From Plasmodiophora brassicae (Eukaryota > Endomyxa: Phytomyxea > Phytomyxea > Plasmodiophorida), in assembly GCA_036867785.1 (NCBI GenBank), contig CP145410.1:1-64000 (forward strand): a stretch of DNA of 64,000 bases, in the 5' to 3' direction. Positions 22,376-31,982 of the stretch are shown piece after piece (within the stretch, counting starts at the first letter, position 1; every line of letters starts with the position of its first letter). A program made the position numbers and the translations under genes. The notes under the pieces were generated by a model that saw only the letters and a program-made list of their open reading frames with translations, ran no database searches and had not been told where the DNA came from.

Positions 22376-24016
22376 ATGGGCGCCAACCAGTCCGACACGC
22401 GCAAGAAGGATCGCCGCCGGCAACGTGTCGTCGTCCATGATTCCGACCTCGAGGATGACGATGTCGTGGGCGTCTTCGCCAACGGCGACGGCAGCGTCGT
22501 CGCCTGCGCGTCGTCGTCGTCCGTTGCGGACCGCGACGAGAGCAGCACGCGTGACGACGATCGCGCGCTGACGATCCTGGGGTCGCGCATGCCGTCGTCC
22601 GCGCATACGATCCTGTCGCCGCCATCGTCGACCATGCTGACCGATGACGACATCGAGGAGATCGTGTCGATATACATGGGCCCGAGGCTGGTGACCACGA
22701 CCGGGACCATCACGCAGGTGGCGAACGAGGCCCTGTCGACGACGTCCGCATCGGCGACCGTGACGAGCGCGGCCATGGCGCTGTCGTCGGTGCAGCTCGA
22801 GCAGATGGTCATCGAGTCGGACAACTACTACGACGAGTGCGAACGACGGCTGTACGAGATGCCCAGGCCGACTGCGTCGGTCGCCGATCCGGCCCCGTTC
22901 ACCTGGCAGCGCGGTGAGCTGCTCGGGTCGGGCGCGTTCGGCTCCGTCTACCTGGCGCTGAACACGGACGAAGGCAAATGGTTCGCCGCCAAGCAGGTCG
23001 CCCTGTCGGTCGACGACGCCGACCGAGGCGACGACACGAACCAGTTCGTGCAGGCGCTCGTCCAGGAGATCGCCGTCCTGAAGACGCTGCAGCACGAGAA
23101 CATTGTCCAGTACTATGGCACAGAACGGACCGCCGACACGCTGAACAGTACGTACGCCCCCCTGCCGTCGCGTGTTGTACAGCCCGTCTGACCCGGTCTG
23201 CCGCGTATAGTTTTCCTCGAGTACGTCCCCGGCGGGTCGATCGCGTCGATCATCAAGCGGTTCGGGAAGTTCAACGAGAACCTGGTGCGCGTGTACACCC
23301 GGCAGATCCTGTACGGGCTCGAGTACCTGCACCGGCACCAGATCATGCACCGGGACATCAAGGGCGCCAACATCCTCGTCGACACGAACGGCGTCTGCAA
23401 GCTGGCGGATTTCGGCGCCGCCGCCCGCCTGGCCGACATCACGCAGGCGCAGCGCCGCGCCATCCACGGTACGCCCTACTGGATGGCGCCCGAGGTCATC
23501 AAGCAGGTCGGGCACGGCCGCCAGGCCGACATCTGGTCGGTCGGGTGCACGGTCATCGAGATGGTCACCGGCAAGCCGCCGTGGCATCAGTTCAAGACGC
23601 CCGTGGCCGCCCTGTTCCACATCGCGGGGACGACGTCGCCGCCGGCGCTCCCCGACGACCTGTCGCCGTCGCTGCGCGACTTCATCCTCAGCTGCATGCA
23701 TCGGGATCCGTCGAAGCGCCCGAACGCCATGCGCCTCCTGGAGCACCCGTACCTGAAGAACGGCGCGGACCCGCCGTCCGCAGCGACGCCGAGCTCGCCG
23801 GCGTCGGCGGAAGGCGACGCCGTTGCCGACCAGGCCAGGATCAGCGATTACCTGTCGGCGCGGCGCGCCTCCCACCTGGACTCGATGCGGCGCAGCCTGG
23901 TCACGAGGCAGGGGGCCGACGACGCCCCTGGCCCCGGCGACCTGTCGCACGACGTGGCGGGCGACCTGGCCGCCGACAGCTTCAGTCGAAGCCAGAGCAG
24001 GCGCCACTCGGAGTAG
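22376..24016 (+). CDS. MAP3K-like protein kinase (STE11/ANP type) with possible N-myristoylation
   Basis: Two exons, 22376-23147 and 23211-24016, total 525 residues, with a 63-nt intron in the middle of the kinase N-lobe. The domain lies at about 180-455: WQRGELLGSGAFGSVYLAL (glycine loop), FAAKQVAL, HENIVQYYGT, then IFLEYVPGGSIASIIKRFG across the intron. It continues HRDIKGANILVDTNG, ADFGAAA, GTPYWMAPEVI and DIWSVGCTVIEM. GTPYWMAPEV and EYVPGGS are typical of MAP3Ks such as plant ANP/MEKK. The first residues MGANQS fit an N-myristoylation signal, suggesting membrane attachment. The N-terminal 180 residues are Ser/Thr/Asp-rich and probably regulatory; the C-terminal tail is low complexity with SQSRRHSE. 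It should phosphorylate a MAP2K. Confidence 0.93.
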
Positions 24017-24091
24017 TAGATAGCATATCATCCCTGGATAAATTATTGGCTTGCGACGTTCAGTGTGCCGGGCGACTATGGAATTGTTGTA

Positions 24092-24175
24092 ATAAAGGGG
24101 TGTTTTTTACAAGCCTGTTTTTTACATGTAAAATACACCTCTCAGGAACCAACTTTACACTGTAAAATACAGGTA
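24092..24175. repeat. AT-rich patch with TTTTTTACATGTAAAATACA-type motifs
   Basis: Contains TGTTTTTTACA twice and TGTAAAATACA twice in about 80 bp, making a partial hairpin. Related words recur at 24645-24690. The pair may be the ends of a small non-autonomous element of about 600 bp. Confidence 0.55.
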
Positions 24176-24639
24176 ACGTAAGGGTTTCCCGATCCATCCC
24201 AGAGCCTTCGTTGTGCGTGCGTGTCGTCGTCGTCGGGGGCGAGCGGAATCACAAGTCCTGCAACCGCGTGCACTCCCGGCTACGCGCTCGACTATCGGGA
24301 TGCAACGTTGAGCAAGGAACTGGGATCGCATTCAAGTGCCCAGATGAATCGCCGTACAAAGATACGCGAGATGACCCCCTTCACACGTTGAACCGGGTCG
24401 CTTGGTTCGGAAGTACGTGACTTTGACGAAGAGCCAGACGATGATTCCGATGACGAAGACGTAACTTCGACTGGAGTTCGCAGGGTTCGTTGGCATTGCC
24501 GAGCCAGGCACACTTGCCGAGGCGATTTCGGGCACACATTTGTACCCAGTTGGTGACGAAGAGATCATCAAATCTGGTCAGGTTGTCAGGACCGTGACCA
24601 TGGTATGAAGGCGTACTGCGAGGGGGGCGCAACCCCCTG

Positions 24640-24690
24640 CTGTTTTAAACATGTTTTTTACGTGTAAAATACATGTATTTTACACTCCAC
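24640..24690. repeat. AT-rich patch with a perfect 24-bp palindrome
   Basis: The 24 bases at 24662-24685 (GTGTAAAATACA plus its exact complement) form a perfect palindrome, preceded by TTTTTTACGTGTAAAA. The words match those in the patch at 24092-24175. Confidence 0.65.
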
Positions 24691-24917
24691 CAGCCATTCT
24701 CTGTTTTTAACAATTCCATACGGGCGACCCTGGGCTGGGTGGAGGACCCCTCCGCTGGCGCGCCCTTCGATCATTGCGCATCCCCCAGTCACTGGGAACG
24801 ATATCTCTGTGCCTGGCGGCGGCCCACAGCAGCCATATCCAGAGTCTGTGGTCCCGGTTCCTCTCACTCCTCCACGGAACGTCTTCCGTTCGGACGAGTT
24901 CGGTCATTCGCGCGTCC

Positions 24918-25586
24918 ATGTCGCCGGTCGTCCTCGTTGTCGTCGTTGCGCTCGTCGGTGGTGCCACCGCTGCCGGCGATTTCGTGTTCGGCTACGGCAG
25001 CCTGATCAACGACGCTTCTCGGCAGCGCACCTGCCCGGGCAGCACCATAGCGTACCCTGCTCGCCTGTCCGGGTACCGGCGAGCTTGGCGGTACGCTGCC
25101 GAGAACATGACAGCCGTGGGCGTCTACCCTGCTGACAGAAAGTCGTCCGTGCACGGGGTCGTGTTCCGCGTGAACCCTGGCCACCTACCGGCGCTCGATC
25201 ACCGCGAACGGCACTACGCCCGTGTCCGGGTCAAGCACGGTGACCTTGTCACCATTGGCCTGGACCGAGATGTCGTCGGCGAACGCGATCGCGTCTGGCT
25301 GTACGTGCTGGTAGAAGGACATTTCCCAAAGTGCGATCGACCCATCAGGCAAGGGTACGTCGACGTCATCATGCAAGGGTGCCTGGGGACGCTCGGTGTG
25401 CGATTCGCCAGGGAGTTCGTGATACAGACGGAAGACTGGGATGGGTGCTGGGTCAACGATCGCGACGACCGTACAAACAGGCGCGTCCCCATCGACAAAG
25501 CCACCTTGCAGCTGGTCGACATGATCCTGAGCGACACCATCCCTCGGCAGTTTGCTAACCGTTTAAACCACATAGCATCCTACTAA
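24918..25586 (+). CDS. Gamma-glutamylcyclotransferase-fold protein with signal peptide
   Basis: Intronless, about 222 residues from ATG 24918. The first 20 residues (MSPVVLVVVVALVGGATAAG) form a clear signal peptide, which is why this start is chosen over an in-frame ATG at 24774. The mature part begins FVFGYGSLINDASRQRT, the glycine-containing substrate-binding loop of the GGCT/AIG2-like fold. It is followed by ARLSGYRRAWRYAAENMTAV, VHGVVFRVNPGHLPALDHRE and HYARVRVKHGDL, where the glutamate of the DHRE segment is the likely catalytic residue. Cytosolic relatives cyclise gamma-glutamyl peptides, releasing 5-oxoproline. Secretion is unusual for this fold, so the substrate may be extracellular or host-derived; that is inference. 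Confidence 0.87.
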   Translation: MSPVVLVVVVALVGGATAAGDFVFGYGSLINDASRQRTCPGSTIAYPARLSGYRRAWRYAAENMTAVGVYPADRKSSVHGVVFRVNPGHLPALDHRERHYARVRVKHGDLVTIGLDRDVVGERDRVWLYVLVEGHFPKCDRPIRQGYVDVIMQGCLGTLGVRFAREFVIQTEDWDGCWVNDRDDRTNRRVPIDKATLQLVDMILSDTIPRQFANRLNHIASY

Positions 25587-25899
25587 AATGACGCTTTTAC
25601 TCAAACGCTGGCATAGCTACGCATGAACGGTGCCGGATTGCAAACCACCCGTCGGCACGTCGTCGACACATTCGCCTGAACACACTCTCCTGATAATGGC
25701 CATGAACGTACTACCGGTGGCAGGTCCTCAGACGATACGTCGTCGTCGTTTGCCCTTTGTCATCCCTAGCCGCTTGCGTGCATTGGCGAACCCTGCAACA
25801 GCATCGGGTTAGATCCGCGAGGCTATGATGACGACAGAGGAGCCACGACGTACAGGTTGACACTCGCTTCTTCGTTACCGACGGATGCATCCGTGATGC
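25587..25899. other. Intergenic, no gene seen
   Basis: Short frames only; no domain or repeat recognised. Confidence 0.5.
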
Positions 25900-26866
25900 C
25901 GAGGCCACCCACTCATCCTGAACACGCGCCCGTTAGCTATTGTTCGATGGCCGTCCCCAAACCCTCTCCTGGAGTACCTTCTGCTCTTCGGATGGGTACG
26001 GGTGGTCCATGTGCTCTGTGTACCAGCCCTGCAGGGTTCGCACCAGGTCCCGGGGCAACTGCGGCCAAGTGTCAGCGGCAGGCAACGATCTTGGCATGAA
26101 CGAGCTTTACCCTGGCGCGCTGCTGGGACGCGTGAGACGCAACAGTGCCGCGCTTACGCTTGGCTTTCGTATTGGTGCAGAGGTCGCAGTCGGCCATGGA
26201 CGCTTCGATCTGTCGAATGGCATCGTTGACGAGGTTATGCAGGCCGGGATATCGGAATATGGACGGGACGCCCTCAACGGATACACGTGCGACCGTGACG
26301 GCAACGTCGGCCGCACCATTGCCGAACTTGACTGCCATCGGCCCAGTGTCCGCTCTGCAAATCCGCTTGAGATTTGCGGCCGTTGACGCCGACCCCGACA
26401 GGGCCGGCCGACCAGGATGACTGACGTCCATTGACCTGGACGACGCCGATGATGTTGACGGGTACAGAAATGCGCTGCACATGCGGGAGCCGGCGAGCAG
26501 GTCGGCGACGCTCGGCCGCGCGGAAACGCGTTGCAGGGAACCTCGTCACCAGCGCTGCCAGGGAATGCCGGGAATTATTACCGCGAGTCCCGCACTTTAT
26601 TTTGGTGACAGTAGGGCCTGGTACGTGCCCCTGAAAATGCGTGCGTGCCGTACGAGGCGCACGCCACCAGTGGGGTGCACCATGCGGCAGCTCCGCAAGA
26701 CAAAGTCGAACGGACTTTGTCGCAGAGCAATGACCGCCCCGACGCTTAGCGCCTGAAACGAGGCCCGCTTGCCGCCGCCCCGCTCAACCGCGGATGCGGG
26801 TTGCACCGGTATGACGTGGGCCACATGACGGGTAGGCGTAAAGTGCGTAGCGGCTGCCTCGATCAT
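25900..26866 (-). CDS. Possible multi-exon gene, unidentified
   Basis: Several minus-strand pieces look protein-like but I could not assemble them into one model. From ATG 26866: FQALSVGAVIALRQSPFDFV and LRSCRMVHPTGGVRLVRHAR. Then ARRLPHVQRISVPVNIIGVV, reminiscent of an OB-fold strand, ends at a GTCAAT donor. Then MAVKFGNGAADVAVTVARVS, VEGVPSIFRYPGLHNLVNDA, and CDLCTN followed by AKRKR, a possible nuclear signal. Short introns like those of neighbouring genes could link them. An OB-fold nucleic-acid-binding protein is a weak guess. Confidence 0.3.
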
Positions 26867-27399
26867 CCCAGAGCCCCATGACGTTTACGACCGCTGCCTG
26901 TTTGACATTACAGCGTTCGCAAACGCAACGCGTCATTCAGTGAGACTGTCCCATCGGGCACCTTTGTAACAAACGCGCACGCGTCGGGCCATCACTCTGA
27001 CGTCGTCCACGGCGACGCCCGCATGCCTTACAAGAGGACCGGTCACCAGCGGAAGCACTGGTTGGTGGGATCGACTCCTGCGACATCCGCATCGCCAAAC
27101 TCAGCATTGTTCCGACCTTCCCGATCGCGGTTCACTGTACATCCGGGTCGCCCTTGCCCATAAACAACTGCTTGCTGGCGACTTGAACTCTTGTCGATAT
27201 GACTGACGCATTCCAACGTAGGATCAAATGGGTTGCCGCAGCCGCTCCGTGCCCACGTGGCCAACAGCAGCAGCGGCATTACGTTGCTGCAGGTGGTGGA
27301 CCGCGACGCGCGCTTTGAGCAATCGATGTTGTTGTTCCCTGCGGCATTTTTTGGTGTGTGGATTTTTGCAGCGACGTCATCCGCCGTGGTTGAGTCGAG
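26867..27399. other. Intergenic, no gene seen
   Basis: Upstream region of the p24 gene. Open frames here are low-complexity shadows of GC-rich DNA. Confidence 0.5.
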
Positions 27400-28262
27400 A
27401 TGAGCCCAGGCGGCGTTGCGCTCGTCGTTGCCGTCGTCGCCAGCAGCGCCCTCCTGCGTTGCGATGCATTGTACTTTATGGTCACCGAGGGCGTCACCCG
27501 GTGCTTCCTGGAGGATGGTTCGCAGGGTGATTACGCCGCGGCCTCGCCCATGCACTGACTCGCTTGCCTTCGGCAGTACCCGAGGACACGCTCGTCGTCG
27601 GCAAGTACAAGAACTTTGATGCTGGCATCGCCGTGGGTCAGACACAGGGCACAGTGGAGTCCGTGCCAGGCATTGAAATCTACGTCGAGGTCCGGGGGTC
27701 CATTGCTCATTGGTCTGCTGTCGCGCACGCTTGCTGAAGGGCGTGTGTCCTGCAGGAACCGACACAGGGCGCCGAGATCTATTCCGGCAAAGCAGATCGC
27801 GAGGGACGATTTGTGTTCACATCCCACGGTCGGGCTCGTTCGGCGGCCCATGCCCGTCGTGTGTCGGCGCGATGCGACTGACGACCCGTGTCCGCAGACG
27901 GAGGCGAGCACAAGATCTGCCTGTCCGTCTCGTCGTCGAACTGGTTCGGCATGTCGCGCAAGTTCAAGTTCGAGCTGCACCTGGACGTCGGCGAGAGCGC
28001 CGTCGACTACAACGAGATGGCCAAGGTCGAGCACCTGACGGCGATCGAGGTCGAGATCCGCAAGCTGACCGACATGGTGCGCGGCATCCGCTCCGAGCAG
28101 TCGTACCAGCGCGCCCGCGAACGCGCCTTCCGCGACACGAGCGAGAGCACCAACTCCCGCGTCATGTGGTGGTCCATCGCCCAGACCGTCTTCGTCGTCG
28201 TCACCGGCGTCTGGCAGGTCTTCTACCTGAAATCGTTCTTCAAGAAGAAGAAGCTCGTCTAG
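27400..28262 (+). CDS. p24 family cargo receptor (emp24/TMED)
   Basis: Four exons: 27400-27517, 27577-27689, 27756-27828 and 27898-28262, total 222 residues; introns 59, 66 and 69 nt. Signal peptide MSPGGVALVVAVVASSALLR, then the GOLD domain: ALYFMVTEGVTRCFLEDVPE, paired with a second cysteine in GGEHKICLSV to make the conserved disulphide. EGRFVFTSH sits between. A coiled coil follows (EHLTAIEVEIRKLTDMVRGI and RSEQSYQRARERAFRDTSES), then one membrane helix (VMWWSIAQTVFVVVTGVWQV). The cytosolic tail FYLKSFFKKKKLV has FF for COPII and lysines at -3 and -4 for COPI retrieval. p24 proteins cycle between ER and Golgi and help load GPI-anchored and other cargo. Confidence 0.96.
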
Positions 28263-28550
28263 GAAGGGGCAACGGCACCGACCGGCCGCCCCCCGTCCCC
28301 CTCGCTCAATACAGAACGTACACCGCCAGACGGGACGGGTTGGTCGACAACGGCGCGCGCGTGAGTCTCGACAGCCCGCGGCGTGACTCAACAGGGCGCG
28401 ATGGACGCGCACCAGTTGAATGATGACGCCTGCCACGCGTTCGTGCCTGCCTGTCCGCTGCTCCATTCACCAATATTCGTCGCTCATCCTCGATCAACAA
28501 CCTCCTATATCCCTCGTCGTTAACCGGCGTCCTCGCTCGCAGGGGCTGAC

Positions 28551-29198
28551 ATGTTCTCCGCGCCGAACATCGACGAACACCTGAAGCACCACACGTTCGG
28601 CAACCTGTTCGTCATGCACCCGGCCGCCAGCCCGCTCGTCAAGGCGCCGCAGCGCCTGGCGGTCGGCCCCGCCATCGGCCAGCGCAGTCCCGTGCTGGGC
28701 GACGTCGAACGGCAGCCATGGGAGGCGACGAGTTCGCCGCCCCGCCTGCAGATTCGGGTGCCGCTGTCGCCGCCCCAGGACGACGCCCCGCGTCGCAACC
28801 CGCTGTTCAAGACGAACTTCTGCCGGGAGTTCAGCATGACCGGGTCCTGCCCGTTCCAGGACAAGTGCCATTTCGCGCACGGCGAACGCGAGCTGCGGCC
28901 GTTGCCGGCCGGGGCCGTCCTGGCGCCCGCCACCCACCGCCCGTCGGCCGTCGGCGCGCTGGGCGACCACGTCTACAAGACGGAGCTGTGCACGGTGTTC
29001 GCCCGCGAGGGTTCCTGCCGGTACGGGATGCGGTGCCATTTCGCGCACGGGTTCCAGGAGCTGCGCCCGCGCTCGGCGACGGCCAGCAGCAGCGGCAGCA
29101 GCAGCAAGGCGGCCCGCGTCGGCCGATGCATCCAGTGGGACGCCACGCGCACCTGCAGGTTCGGCCCCGATTGCAGGTTCGTGCACCAGCAGGACTAG
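28551..29198 (+). CDS. CCCH zinc-finger RNA-binding protein (TTP-like)
   Basis: Intronless, 215 residues. Two tandem fingers have the C-x8-C-x5-C-x3-H spacing: [20 protein letters not shown] then H, and [20 protein letters not shown] then H, each preceded by the lead-in KTN/KTE (FKTNF, YKTEL). This is the signature of the tristetraprolin/Tis11 family. A third, shorter finger ends the protein ([20 protein letters not shown]). TTP-type proteins bind AU-rich 3' UTR elements and promote mRNA decay; the third finger is not part of the classic family. The N-terminal 75 residues are Pro-rich and disordered. It lies about 290 bp after the p24 gene on the same strand. Confidence 0.9.
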   Translation: MFSAPNIDEHLKHHTFGNLFVMHPAASPLVKAPQRLAVGPAIGQRSPVLGDVERQPWEATSSPPRLQIRVPLSPPQDDAPRRNPLFKTNFCREFSMTGSCPFQDKCHFAHGERELRPLPAGAVLAPATHRPSAVGALGDHVYKTELCTVFAREGSCRYGMRCHFAHGFQELRPRSATASSSGSSSKAARVGRCIQWDATRTCRFGPDCRFVHQQD

Positions 29199-29246
29199 CC
29201 AGCCGGGCCCATGTAAGCCAACCAACCATATATACAAATTAGTGCA

Positions 29247-29281
<35 letters not shown>

Positions 29282-29480
29282 GAACGCAGGCACAGCCCGG
29301 GGGACTGCGCGCCGGCGCCGGGGCAGGCCGCGCACCATGGCCCATGTCGCATTCGGAGACGGGGGCGGCACGCGCCAGTTTGCGTGCGTGCGCCTGTGCG
29401 TGTGTCTCCTGGATGGACGATGACCAGCGCGTGCGCCCGACGCCGCAGTGTTATCAGCCCAGCCGTCGTCCAGGTCGGCC
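29199..29480. repeat. Spacer with a (GTC)n microsatellite
   Basis: Around 29247-29277 a run of about ten GTC/CGT triplets is flanked by ordinary GC-rich spacer. No gene seen. Confidence 0.7.
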
Positions 29481-30068
29481 ATGCAGCTGGACGAATCAGC
29501 GATGGCGGAGGCGAACCGAGGCGCGTCGCCCGCGTTCCCGCCGCTGCGCCCGGGGAACCCGGTCCCCATTGCCTGCGGTGACGAGGAGGCGCAGGCGCCG
29601 TTCGAGGCGCCTGCGTTGCGCGTGTGCTCGCCCGCCGTCAGACCGTCGCGAACGCCGCCGTCGTCGTCGGCTCAGCGATCGCCGCTGCTGGTCCGCGTCG
29701 CCACCGTGGTCCACGTCCCGAGGGAGTACTGCATGGCCCGACCCGTCCTGATCCTGTTCCTGTTCGCCAGCGTCGCCCTGGCCGCAGTCATCTGCGTGTT
29801 CGCGGTCACCAACGGGTTCGGCCTGCTCGGCCGCCCGTCCGAGGCCGCCTTGACGCGCGCCCCAGTACCGGCCGCCGCCGCATCAACACGACGGCCGGCC
29901 TTGGCACAGGATCAAGCCGCACAGCTGTCGCCCCCGCTCGGCATCGTGGCGCCTGCTGCCAGGCCGACCAGCCGGGCGCCAGCCGCATCGTCCGGGGCGG
30001 CGCCCACGATCACTCAGCAGGCGCCGACAAGAAGACGTGCTGGGTCCACGAGCCGACCCCAACGCTAA
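29481..30068 (+). CDS. Single-pass membrane protein, unidentified
   Basis: About 195 residues from ATG 29481. The N-terminal 85 residues are Pro/Ala/Glu-rich and likely cytosolic. One strong membrane helix lies at about residues 87-110 (RPVLILFLFASVALAAVICV). The C-terminal part is Ala/Pro/Thr/Ser-rich with Arg-rich ends, like a mucin-type or disordered ectodomain. No conserved domain or catalytic motif is visible. An in-frame ATG exists upstream at 29448. Codon use is as GC-rich as in neighbours. Confidence 0.5.
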   Translation: MQLDESAMAEANRGASPAFPPLRPGNPVPIACGDEEAQAPFEAPALRVCSPAVRPSRTPPSSSAQRSPLLVRVATVVHVPREYCMARPVLILFLFASVALAAVICVFAVTNGFGLLGRPSEAALTRAPVPAAAASTRRPALAQDQAAQLSPPLGIVAPAARPTSRAPAASSGAAPTITQQAPTRRRAGSTSRPQR

Positions 30069-30285
30069 AGATGACAACCCGTCCACGTCAGTAATGTACG
30101 CTTTGAAGACGTAGGGCGCGCGACACTGGAGTCGGTTCCTACCTGTGACGCGTTGGGAGCGACGCGACCGGATCGTCGGGCGGGGTGAGTGATGGAGCCC
30201 GAGCCCCCCGCTCTGTGTCGGGGCGCGCCCTGCCCATTGTGTGGGGCGGGGGGGCCGTGTTGTGACGCCACCGGAAACGTCCGAT

Positions 30286-31956
30286 ATGACGTTCGTCAGC
30301 GAAGGCGCGTTTGCACGGGACGGCCTCGACTGGCGCGTACGATGGGCGTTCGCCTGCAACATCCTGCTGGCGTGCGCCAGCTTCGCCATCGTCATGCCGT
30401 CGATTGCCCCGTTCCTGTTCTCGGTCTGCAACGCCCTGTGCGGCGCACCGGTCGTCGCTGAACCCTAATGCCGTCGTCCAACAGATGGGCGGAACGAGTT
30501 CGTTCCTCGCGTGGGTGATCTCGTCGTACTCGATCGGGGAAGCCGTCGGCGCCGTCGCCTTCGGGTACGCGTTCGCCCGGGTGCCCGCGCGATCCCTGCT
30601 CTTGTTCTGCATCGCCCTGGCCTGCGCCGGCAGCGCCCTATACGCGGCGGCGGGCGCGCTGCCCCCGGTCGTCAACGTCACGTCCCTCCTGGTGGCACGG
30701 TGCGTCCAGGTTCGCCGCTCGACTGATCCGTTGGTGGTGGTGCGCCGCTGAGCAGCAGTGATTGGCGTTCAGGGGATCGGATCCGGCGGTCAGCAGGCCA
30801 TCGAGCAGGCGTACGTGGGCGAAGCGGTGCCGAGCGCGTACAGGACGCAGGTGACGGGCATGCTGAGCTCGTGGGCCACCCTCGGGTTCCTGGTCGGCCC
30901 GGTCGTCGGCGTCCCGCTGAGCCTGCTGGACCTGCGGGTCGCGGGTTGGCACATTGACGGGAACACGTCGCCCGCCGTCTTCATATGCCTGTGCTTCCTC
31001 GTGATGCTCGGCGCCACCTGGGCCCTGTTCGATCCCGAACGACGCGGCCGGGACGCCCCGCCCGACTCGGCAACGGCGCCGCTGTCGATCGACGTGACGG
31101 TCCCGGAGGAGGAGGAGGAGGAAGGCGCCGACGAGACGTGGAAGACCCCGGAACGGGCGCCCGACGACGTGAACCAGCACGCCGTCCTGGCCTGCCTGCT
31201 CGTCTTCTTCGTCCACTTCGCCGGGTTCGCCGTCATCGAGACCATCTGCACGCCGCTGATCGCCGCCGAGTTCCAGTGGACGACGACGATGTCGTTCTAC
31301 CTGTTCACCGTATCGGGCGCCGCCAGCCTGCTGTCCCTCGTCAGTCGTCGTGGATCGCCCGCCGGGCGCCGTGCTCGCCCGTGTCGTAACCCATCAATAG
31401 GTCATGCTGGGCCAGTTGACCCTCCGGTACAACGACATCACGTTGCTGCTGTTCAGCCTGCTGGTCGCCCTGCTCGGTAATGGGGCGTGGCCGGTCCTCC
31501 AAGCGCCGATGGCTCACGTTCGTGGTGTGCGCAGGGTATGGGGTGATGGCCCCCGACCTACACCGATGGCGCGGCCCGGAGCGGTACGTCGTCGGGTTCA
31601 CGATGGTGTCCATGGCGTTCCCGCTCGGCCGCGCCCTGTCCCTGTCGTTGGTGTCCAAGCTGGTGGGCAGGTCGCTGGACCAGGCCAGGTACCTGGGCGT
31701 GGCGTTCGCCGTCGGCGCCATCGCCAGGATCGTCGGCCCATTCGTGGCGGTGCACGCGCACCCGCCCGTCCTGTTCGCGCTGGCCGCCCTCATGTTCGCG
31801 GCCGCCACCGTCGTCCTCGTTGCCGCGTGGCGCACGTTGCACGCCGAGGACGACTTCGAGCGCATCCTGCCTTTGCAGGCGGAGACGGTCGTGAAGCTCG
31901 CCAGGCGCGTATCGTTCGGACGACAAGGGTCCGTTACCGTCGTCGTCCCAATGTAG
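30286..31956 (+). CDS. Major facilitator superfamily transporter (MFSD8/CLN7-like)
   Basis: Five exons: 30286-30423, 30485-30709, 30773-31339, 31401-31476 and 31535-31956; 475 residues; introns 61, 63, 61 and 58 nt. About twelve hydrophobic segments are arranged 6+6 around an acidic central loop with a Glu run (VPEEEEEEGADE). Splicing yields IAPFLFSMGGTSSFLAWVIS, SYSIGEAVGAVAFGYAFARV and QGIGSGGQQAIEQAYVGE, typical of the SLGQ..G..FG..-type motifs of MFSD8-like lysosomal transporters. The second half has ERYVVGFTMVSMAFPLGRAL. The substrate is unknown. Unspliced reads contain stops in the introns, so the gene appears split into three apparent frames unless introns are removed. Confidence 0.85.
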
Positions 31957-31982
31957 CCGCCATCGGCACACACGTGTCGCTT

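Larger units (their letters stand above)
24017..24917. other. Gene-free stretch with AT-rich hairpin motifs
   Basis: Unlike its surroundings, this 0.9-kb region contains two AT-rich patches (about 24092-24175 and 24640-24690), annotated separately. Between them lies GC-richer sequence with short frames. One minus-strand frame (24332-24571) includes a hydrophobic segment (SYVFVIGIIVWLFVKVTYF), but I cannot support it as a gene. Confidence 0.5.

Noticed and set aside
21352-22824. 490-residue minus-strand open frame
   Set aside because: Antisense shadow of the homeodomain and MAP3K genes with no domain.
22154-24031. 625-residue minus-strand open frame
   Set aside because: It is antisense to the well-supported MAP3K gene; its His/Arg/Gly-rich sequence reflects GC-rich codon positions.
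24332-24571. 79-residue minus-strand frame with one hydrophobic segment
   Set aside because: Lies between AT-rich repeat patches, has no start context or homology, and is too short to support.
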